From NCBI GenBank assembly GCA_001460835.1, contig CYKH01002075.1, positions 1 through 53,051 on the forward strand: a stretch of 53,051 nt of DNA, in the 5' to 3' direction. Position numbers and translations under genes: made by a program. The stretch is from Bodo saltans. Taxonomy: Eukaryota > Euglenozoa > Kinetoplastea > Eubodonida > Bodonidae. Below, one piece after another: positions 47,209 through 53,051 of this stretch (its first letter is position 1; every line of letters begins with the position of its first letter). The notes under the pieces were generated by a model, which worked only from the letters and a program-made list of their open reading frames with translations, was not told the origin of the DNA and did not search any database.

Positions 47209-47683
47209 CATCTTGGAAGGAGGATCGTGAAAGTGACGGGAACCCGTTTTACCCCCTAGGATCTGATGGGAAAAAACTTTTGTTTTCTTTCACCTCTTTT
47301 CGAACGAATCTCTATTTTGGAAGAAACACCACTCATGACACAGTTTCTACTCCAAACACCCCGAGACACAGACAAAATGTTGAGGCAGTTAAATCCTGAG
47401 CTTTTTATGAAGTGAAAATTTGACTTGTCTTTCTTTTTGTTCTCGTCGCTCGAGACGTCGTTCTCTTTTCCCTCTCTCTCTCTTTGTACTCCTCCACCTT
47501 CTATGCTAATTGCCGTTGTTGCGCAATCTTTGTTTCTTTTCGCAGGAGGCTCTCGCTTCTCGTGTTCGTTCCTGTCATCGCCTACAGTCGACGCTGATTC
47601 TTTTTTTGTTGAGGTTTCTGTTCTTTTTTTTTTTTTTTTATTTTAAAAAAAAACAAAACCTATAGTTGAAGGAGTGTTTTTGT
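47209..47683. other. 475-bp intergenic region
   Basis: A CT-rich tract lies around 47455-47485, and a long T tract (47621-47644) is followed by AG at 47664-47665, 18 bases before ATG 47684. No gene seen. Confidence 0.6.
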
Positions 47684-48574
47684 ATGTCTAGCGACAAAGT
47701 TGCTGCCGTGGAAAAGGAAGTTGTTGGCGCAGCAGCACCAGAGGCAGCGGAGAATTCCCAAACCCTCAGCGCTGGATGCACTTGGTTTGTTGCGTTGCTC
47801 GCCGTCGGCGTCGCTGTGGCTGGGTTTCTCGTCGTCGTGCTCACCGCAGGTACGCAACATCCCAAAGGTGTTCCGCGTGCGGCTGTTATCATATTGGAGG
47901 GCTTCAAGGGCACAGCATTCGATGAATTGATGGCCTTGGACAAGTTACCCAATATTGCGTACCTTGCCGCCCAAGGAACCAGGTCGATGTGCACGTCTAT
48001 CGACGACGCTCGATGTGCACGCACTCAGGCAGGATCGATCCTCGGGCCCCAATTTACGTGGGCATCAGGTCCAGGAATCGCATCCATCCTTACCGGTGTG
48101 AACGCGGATAAGCATCTTGTTGGAAATGACACGTTCGATGATTACTCCAAGTTTGCGACCACGAGCAAGACGTACCCTACCATCTTGGCAACTGCTCGCG
48201 CCAACGGCTTCACCACGCAGGTGATTGGTGCATCACATCTCTTGACGTCGCCGTCGACGTCCTCCCAGACCGCAGCATGCACTCTCCTAGGGGTTGCGGA
48301 TTTTGAATGCGGCACGGACGCCATCGGCCGTTGCGCTCAGACTTCTACTTGCAACATCAACCAGCGAGTTTCGACTGTGCCTGTGAACGACTTCTTAGGC
48401 ACGGAGGAGACTGCACTTGAGGCGCTCGTTGCGACTGCTTTTTCTGGAAGTAGCATTGCAGATTTGTTGGTTGTACATTCGAACAAACTCTCTCGATTGG
48501 CAACCGATGCCTCCATCCCAACCGCCACCTTCGACGCCTCTTCTGCTGAGTACGCGGCGGAGGCGTACGTGTAA
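47684..48574 (+). pseudogene. alkaline-phosphatase-superfamily membrane protein, part before in-frame TAA
   Basis: ATG 47684 follows a strong splice acceptor. Residues about 32-54 form a transmembrane anchor (FVALLAVGVAVAGFLVVVL). The outer domain resembles type I phosphodiesterase/nucleotide pyrophosphatases: a strand at the first metal site (VIILEGFKGTAFDEL), PNIAYLAAQGTRS, and GPGIASILTGVNADKHLVGN. The usual first aspartate appears to be Glu, and where a D-x-x-GH ligand group is expected (around residue 262, LLVVHSNKLSRLATD) its residues are not visible. The frame is cut by TAA at 48572-48574, with the same frame continuing to 48901. Loss of ligands together with a stop suggests a decaying or catalytically dead gene. 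A sequence error cannot be excluded. Confidence 0.68.
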
Positions 48575-48901
48575 GACAGCGTGGTGGGCCAGCTCGCCGC
48601 GTACATCACGCAACGCGTGACGAAGTTTCAAGAAAATTGGTTGGTTATCTTAACATCTGACCATGGCGGTGCTGGGAAGTCTTTCGGTTCCCACACAGAT
48701 CAAGATGAAGTCGTCCCTTTTGTGATCGCAACGTTGACTGCAAACGGCAACTTGGCCCTCAAGGCACTGAAGACGCCCACGACGCAGATGGACGTTGCTC
48801 CAACGGTCCTGTCGTGGTTAGGCCTGACCCCTGCTGTTGGCATGGACGGCTCGATTCAGGCGGTTTGCTCGAACGGAATTGTTCCAGCGGACTGTGCGTA
48901 A
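48575..48901 (+). pseudogene. alkaline-phosphatase-superfamily protein, part after in-frame TAA
   Basis: In the same frame as 47684-48574 and directly after its TAA, 108 codons continue the family core: DSVVGQLAAYIT, then WLVILTSDHGGAGKSFGSH (the conserved D-H-G-G metal motif), VPFVIATL, and a DVAPTVLSWLGL segment typical of the end of the domain. There is no ATG at its start and no splice acceptor, so it can be translated only by reading through the TAA or if that base is wrong. All three standard stop codons end other genes in this window, so general reassignment of TAA is not supported. Confidence 0.62.
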
Positions 48902-49499
48902 AATATATGACGAGTTCATCATCTTGTGATGAGAGAGAAAAAAAAATGAGAAGGAGGGGGGTGAATGACATACACAGGAAGGCAATCATACAGACACAAA
49001 AGAGACGCAGAGAGGATATAAAAAAACCCCGTACGGAACGGAATGAGAAAGCAACTACTATTGTTGTGCTAGAACTGAACATATTTCAGAATGCACAAAG
49101 TTGTGTGTTTGTTTCTTGTTTTCCCAAATACCGTCCAAAGGTGTGCGTTCTCCGTCTTTTCTGCTTACTTGAGATGAAAATCGGCGTTGCTGTTCTCCCC
49201 GAACATATCTTTCTGAGATCCATGGATAGCGATTACCCTTCATGGAAAGAGAAACAATCGAAATCAAAAACCAAAACAAAGACAGAAACGGAGAAAAAAA
49301 AAGAGGTGTTAGGAGCAGGTGGATTGTTCATCGCGAGGAACGATGAATATGACAATTTTGTTTGTACGAGTGTGCAAAGAGTCAATTCGAAAAAAAAAAA
49401 TCAAAACCCACATAAAAACACAAACGAGAAAATAGAGTTCCTTCTCATTTCATTTTTCTACTTTTTTTTTTTTTTTGTTGAACAGAATATTTTTCTGCG
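48902..49499. other. 600-bp intergenic region
   Basis: This holds A-rich and purine-rich sequence (48935-49300), then a 30-base pyrimidine tract (49451-49480) and AG at 49484-49485 before ATG 49500. A long frame from 48814 through this spacer has simple-sequence composition and is not called. Confidence 0.55.
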
Positions 49500-51671
49500 A
49501 TGCTCAGAAGACGCATCGTTTCTCAGGGCTCCCGATCGTGTGGTGCCTGTGCCAGAGAGTTTCATCACCGTGAAGGCCCGTACGAGACAACGCCAACCGA
49601 TGCAACATCGTCCACAACTGAAGCGGCGGCTGCGTCGTCGCGACTCCTGAAGGGCGCGATGTTCGCTCCAATTGCTCATTTTGCGGTGCATCAACCAAAC
49701 TGGGCGTACACCGTGTCGCGATCGTGTAGCTCATTGCTCCGCAAATCACTTGGAAAGACATCGATCTCACACCTTCTGCCGTCAACGTGGCAACTGAGAA
49801 CCAGCGGCGGCAAGAAACCACCAACCGGCGGCGAGAAGCCTCCCTCCTCGGACGACAATGACAACGATAAGGGCGGCAAAAATCCAACAGAAGCAGATGA
49901 GCCCGAGGATGAAATGACAGCGAGAGTGACATTTTTTGTCTTTGGCGCCTTCGTTGCATCTTACATCCTGTACCGCTTCGCACTCCCGGCGGGGGAGCTC
50001 ACAGGTTGGAGCACCATTATGGGGATCGCCGACAAGATCACCGACGTGTTTATTTACCAAAACTACATTCAAGTCGTGACAGACGAAAAGAAATACTACC
50101 TTGGTACCTACGATGATGAGCACACGAATGAAAAGCTGACCAAGGTGCACGATCATTACAAGGAGGGTCAACAAGTGAATTTTGAGGTGCTCGGGACGCC
50201 ACTCGCGGAAAAGGTGCTGTATGGGTTTGGTATCGTCGCCTGGATTGTGCCGTTCATTTTCTTCCCATCGTTTGTGATGATCCTCACGCGAGCAATGGGA
50301 ACGGCGGTGACGACTGCTAGTGGTGGTGACGGCCGATCTAAAATCAAACAAATGAACTTTGTCGTTCAATATTCAAGCAAGACAAGATTCCACGATATCG
50401 CCGGTATGAAGGAGGCGAAGAAGGAAATCACTGAGATTGTAGATTTCCTGCGCACCCCACAACGATACACACGCCTTGGTGCGAAAATTCCCACCGGAGC
50501 CCTGCTCCTTGGCCCTCCTGGTACAGGGAAAACGCTCCTTGCAAAGGCAGTAGCAGGTGAGGCGGGCATTGGTTTCATTCCTGTGTGCGGCAGTGATTTT
50601 GTGGAGCTGTACGTTGGTATGGGTGCACTGCGTGTGCGACAACTGTTTGAGCTGGCAAAAAAACAGCGATGCATTGTGTACATTGACGAAATCGATGCGA
50701 TCGGAATGAAGCGTCAAGGTGCCGGCCACGGTGAGAAACAGGAGCAGGAGCACACCCTCAACGAGCTTCTCACCCAACTAGACGGCTTTGGCTCCAACAG
50801 AGGCCAAGTGATGATTCTGGCTTCGAGCAACGTGCCACAGGACCAGCTCGACCCAGCCCTGATTCGCCCAGGTCGATTTGATAGAATTGTCTACGTCGAC
50901 TCACCAGTGGTGAAGGAGCGTATTGAGATCTTCAAGGTCCACCTTTGCAAACTCAAACTAGTGAGCGACGACAGTGATGTCGCCGCTACCGCTGCTGCTG
51001 TTGGCAACGATGACGATATTGCTGCAGCTTCACCGTCATCCTCCACGGACGCTGCATCATCATCTGCGCAACAACCGCAACAAGGGGCAGAAGAACATAT
51101 CAAGAAGGACAATGCACTCGCGATTTGTACCTCACGGGACAGCACCACCACCACCAACACCTCTGGTGTTGGTTCTTCTACTTCTGATGCGAGCGACGGG
51201 GAATCATCTGCTGCGTCAACAATCGGAGCAGAGTTCGACATTGAGAGTCTCCTAAAGACCAAGACAGAGACAGAGCGTCGCCTTATCGACAACTACGCAG
51301 AGCGCATGAGTGGGTTGTGTCCCGGCTTTGTCGGGGCCGATATTGCAAACGTGTGCAACGAGGCCGCCATTCTGGCCGCTCGTGAAAATTGTTCGCATGT
51401 TTCCATCAACCACCTTGAACGGTCAATTGATCGTGTGCTTGCCGGTATCGAGCATCGCTCACGTGTGCTGTCAGACTTTGAGAAGCGCGTCGTTGCCCAT
51501 CATGAAGCGGGCCACGCGGTAGCGGGGTGGTTCCTCAAGCGCGCCGATCCCCTTATGAAGGTGTCCATCGTGCCCCGAGGTGGGAGCGCATTAGGTTACG
51601 CTCAGTACCTTCCGAATGAAAGCAAATCAAGAACGGCCAACGAAATCTTCGACTCGATGTGCGTACGTTAG
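49500..51671 (+). CDS. m-AAA (AFG3/FtsH-type) mitochondrial protease, frameshifted before its end
   Basis: The frame has 723 codons. A basic N-terminus acts as presequence. Two transmembrane helices (about 142-163 and 240-262) enclose the small intermembrane domain, as in m-AAA rather than i-AAA proteases. The AAA domain shows Walker A GPPGTGKT (338-345), Walker B IDEID (D396/E397) and RPGRFDR. A low-complexity insert of about 120 residues (from about 488) interrupts the lid subdomain. The zinc motif HEAGH is at 668-672. After DSMCV the frame stops at 51669-51671, where family members read C-x-TLGGRVAE; that sequence continues in the next frame, so one base is missing near 51663-51665. As written, the product lacks the third zinc ligand. 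Confidence 0.85.
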   Translation: MLRRRIVSQGSRSCGACAREFHHREGPYETTPTDATSSTTEAAAASSRLLKGAMFAPIAHFAVHQPNWAYTVSRSCSSLLRKSLGKTSISHLLPSTWQLRTSGGKKPPTGGEKPPSSDDNDNDKGGKNPTEADEPEDEMTARVTFFVFGAFVASYILYRFALPAGELTGWSTIMGIADKITDVFIYQNYIQVVTDEKKYYLGTYDDEHTNEKLTKVHDHYKEGQQVNFEVLGTPLAEKVLYGFGIVAWIVPFIFFPSFVMILTRAMGTAVTTASGGDGRSKIKQMNFVVQYSSKTRFHDIAGMKEAKKEITEIVDFLRTPQRYTRLGAKIPTGALLLGPPGTGKTLLAKAVAGEAGIGFIPVCGSDFVELYVGMGALRVRQLFELAKKQRCIVYIDEIDAIGMKRQGAGHGEKQEQEHTLNELLTQLDGFGSNRGQVMILASSNVPQDQLDPALIRPGRFDRIVYVDSPVVKERIEIFKVHLCKLKLVSDDSDVAATAAAVGNDDDIAAASPSSSTDAASSSAQQPQQGAEEHIKKDNALAICTSRDSTTTTNTSGVGSSTSDASDGESSAASTIGAEFDIESLLKTKTETERRLIDNYAERMSGLCPGFVGADIANVCNEAAILAARENCSHVSINHLERSIDRVLAGIEHRSRVLSDFEKRVVAHHEAGHAVAGWFLKRADPLMKVSIVPRGGSALGYAQYLPNESKSRTANEIFDSMCVR

Positions 51672-52048
51672 GTGGTCGCGTAGCAGAGAAGATTTTCTTT
51701 GATCACCTGTCCACCGGTGCATCGGACGACTTGCAGAAGGTGTGCAGGATGGCGTATTCCCACGTCACGAGCTTCGGTGGTGTGACGGTGTACCACCCAC
51801 AAGGCTCGGAGGCGACAAGGTACGTAAAACCCTTCGGCTCAGCCATTTCAGATAAGATGGATGACGCCGCTAAGGTGCTTGTCGACAAGGCGTATGATGC
51901 AACCACAAAATTATTGACAGAAAAGAAATTCGAGATGGAGCTGCTGGCGCAACATCTTTTGAAGCATGAGTTGCTGACCTTCGACGACGTGGTGAAGTAC
52001 CTTGGGACTCGTGAAACACGCGATGAGGATCGAAAGCGAGGTATTTAG
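51659..52048 (+). CDS. C-terminal part of the m-AAA protease in the next frame
   Basis: The frame has 129 codons and reads TLGGRVAEKIFF, then STGASDDLQKVCRMAYSHV, whose TGASDDL holds the aspartate that completes the zinc site of FtsH-type proteases. The C-terminal helices (LLTEKKFEMELLAQHLLKHE and LTFDDVVKYLG) follow the family pattern. It overlaps the upstream frame by 13 bases and has no splice acceptor. It is certainly part of the same gene in origin; the protein would be complete if one base were restored near 51663-51665. Confidence 0.75.
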   Translation: MRTLGGRVAEKIFFDHLSTGASDDLQKVCRMAYSHVTSFGGVTVYHPQGSEATRYVKPFGSAISDKMDDAAKVLVDKAYDATTKLLTEKKFEMELLAQHLLKHELLTFDDVVKYLGTRETRDEDRKRGI

Positions 52049-52476
52049 TTTGCATTCAGGACACACACACACACTCGCTCTCACGCTCACACTCTCACTC
52101 ACTCGAGCTGAGAGTATCATTCACATCAACGCATCATGCAAAGACCTTCAAAAAACAAAAACAAAAAAACAACAAAAAAGACATCTCCTGCCCCACTTTG
52201 CAACTATTTGTAATGCATTTACACACAGCAAAAACAAAATTGAAGAACAGAAACAAGAAACAAACAAACACAAAGCAAAAAAAAAAAAAAGCAGCGTGTT
52301 ACCTGTGTGTCTGTCACACTTGCCGATTTCTCTGTTGACAGACTCTCAATCTACTGTACATTGTGTCGCAAGTACTTCGCATCTTAAGTTAGTGCATAGG
52401 GACACACTTTTATCGTAGATCATTTTCTCTCCAATAGAGGTCCAGCAAAAACAAACAAACAAATAACAACAACTAT
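52049..52476. other. 430-bp intergenic region
   Basis: A CA/CT simple repeat lies at 52060-52105, followed by A-rich sequence (52150-52290) and a weaker pyrimidine segment near 52400-52432 ending in AG at 52438-52439. No gene recognised. Confidence 0.5.
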
Positions 52477-53051
52477 ATGAAACAGAAGGCGAGTCAAATG
52501 GGGAGCAGTGCTCGTTCAGTCTTAGGCGTCGTCTGCGTGTTGCTGTTACTGTTGCTGGGGTTTAACTTCAGTCCAGCAGCTTTGCAACGAGCATCGTCAA
52601 CGATGAACCTCCCTCACAATGATAGCGCAGAAGAAGTCACGGACGAAGTGAGACTAGAATTAGCTCGTGAGGACGAAGTGAAGCTGCGTCCAAGAAAACC
52701 TCTTGAAACATCGCCTCGCTGTTCACCTCCCCCCGCAACATCCACTACACTACAATCGCGGCCACCACACGACCAGCAGATGAGCAGCAGTCCCCCCTCA
52801 GCCGTGTTTTCTGTGGGAGAACCCCGAGACATTGGTTATTATTTCGGTGCAGGAGGCCTCACGAAGCGCTTCGGATCAACGCTATCATCTTCCTTGAAAC
52901 TCACCAAGGCCCACTTGAACAATGGAATGGTTGCGCCTTTTGCGCCTGCTGCTGAGCCGCTCCATGATCGAGAAGATAGCACGAGGGGGATGCCGCAGCG
53001 CTATCCAAACCACACAGGATTGTTACACATCGCCCCAACGCTGCCGTTTCC
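52477..53051 (+). CDS. N-terminal part of a type II membrane protein, cut by the window end
   Basis: The frame is open from ATG 52477 to the end of the window (191 codons). A short basic N-terminus (MKQKASQMGSSARS) precedes a hydrophobic anchor at residues about 15-32 (VLGVVCVLLLLLLGFNF). The remainder is a polar, Pro/Ser-rich stem followed by a more ordered stretch (SVGEPRDIGYYFGAGGL). A cytosolic tail, signal anchor and Pro-rich stem are typical of Golgi glycosyltransferases and other luminal enzymes, but the catalytic domain would lie outside the window, so no function is assigned. A second in-frame ATG at 52498 could also be used. Confidence 0.7.
   Translation, partial: MKQKASQMGSSARSVLGVVCVLLLLLLGFNFSPAALQRASSTMNLPHNDSAEEVTDEVRLELAREDEVKLRPRKPLETSPRCSPPPATSTTLQSRPPHDQQMSSSPPSAVFSVGEPRDIGYYFGAGGLTKRFGSTLSSSLKLTKAHLNNGMVAPFAPAAEPLHDREDSTRGMPQRYPNHTGLLHIAPTLPF

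Noticed and set aside
48572-48574. TAA reassigned to an amino acid
   Set aside because: TAA, TAG and TGA all end other well-defined genes here, and no conserved domain elsewhere in the window contains an in-frame TAA.
48814-49650. 278-codon + strand frame across the spacer before the m-AAA gene
   Set aside because: It overlaps two real genes in other frames and is Lys/Thr simple sequence in the middle.
20973-52048. Programmed ribosomal frameshifting as a common mechanism for the split genes
   Set aside because: The junctions share no slippery heptamer or stop-codon context, need shifts in both directions, and lie at unrelated places in the proteins. One-base sequence errors or mutations are simpler.

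Overview
The window looks like a stretch of a kinetoplastid nuclear chromosome, most likely from a free-living bodonid such as Bodo saltans (inference). About 20 closely packed protein genes lie on the + strand. No introns are needed to read them, and pyrimidine tracts followed by AG precede most start codons, as expected for spliced-leader trans-splicing of polycistronic transcripts. Many proteins carry Q, H, S/T or G runs. No tRNA, rRNA, CRISPR array or transposon was recognised. A possible Gln/Pro-rich relic on the minus strand at the left edge suggests the window may start near a divergent strand-switch region.

Layout: 0.9-9.8 kb holds a Golgi-type glycosyltransferase-like protein, a MORN-repeat polytopic membrane protein, a CAMK-type kinase fused to leucine-rich repeats, an unknown protein and a mitochondrial carrier. 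10-23 kb holds a KLHDC4/Kel3-type kelch protein, a large Myb-like protein, an MFS transporter, a divergent DEAD-box helicase and a low-complexity protein in two frames. 23-36.6 kb holds a plasma-membrane-type Ca2+-ATPase, a class I cyclic-nucleotide phosphodiesterase with a damaged 3' end, a small mitochondrial OsmC-like protein, a coiled-coil protein and a 55-residue Sec61-beta. 37-53 kb holds a TFIIIC tau131/GTF3C3 homologue split into two ORFs, an FUSC-type membrane protein with a frameshifted C-terminus, an alkaline-phosphatase-superfamily protein with an in-frame stop, an m-AAA (AFG3/FtsH) protease with a frameshift, and the 5' end of a type II membrane protein.

The genes do not form one pathway, as is usual for kinetoplastid units. 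The striking feature is how many otherwise intact conserved genes carry small lesions: four probable one-base frameshifts, one in-frame TAA, two perfect in-frame tandem duplications (60 and 279 bp), and a 102-bp imperfect duplication in the phosphodiesterase gene separated by a 40-bp copy of that gene's own 5' leader. Either the assembly or the sampled haplotype has unusual errors here, or recent gene damage is concentrated in this interval. Reads are needed to decide.
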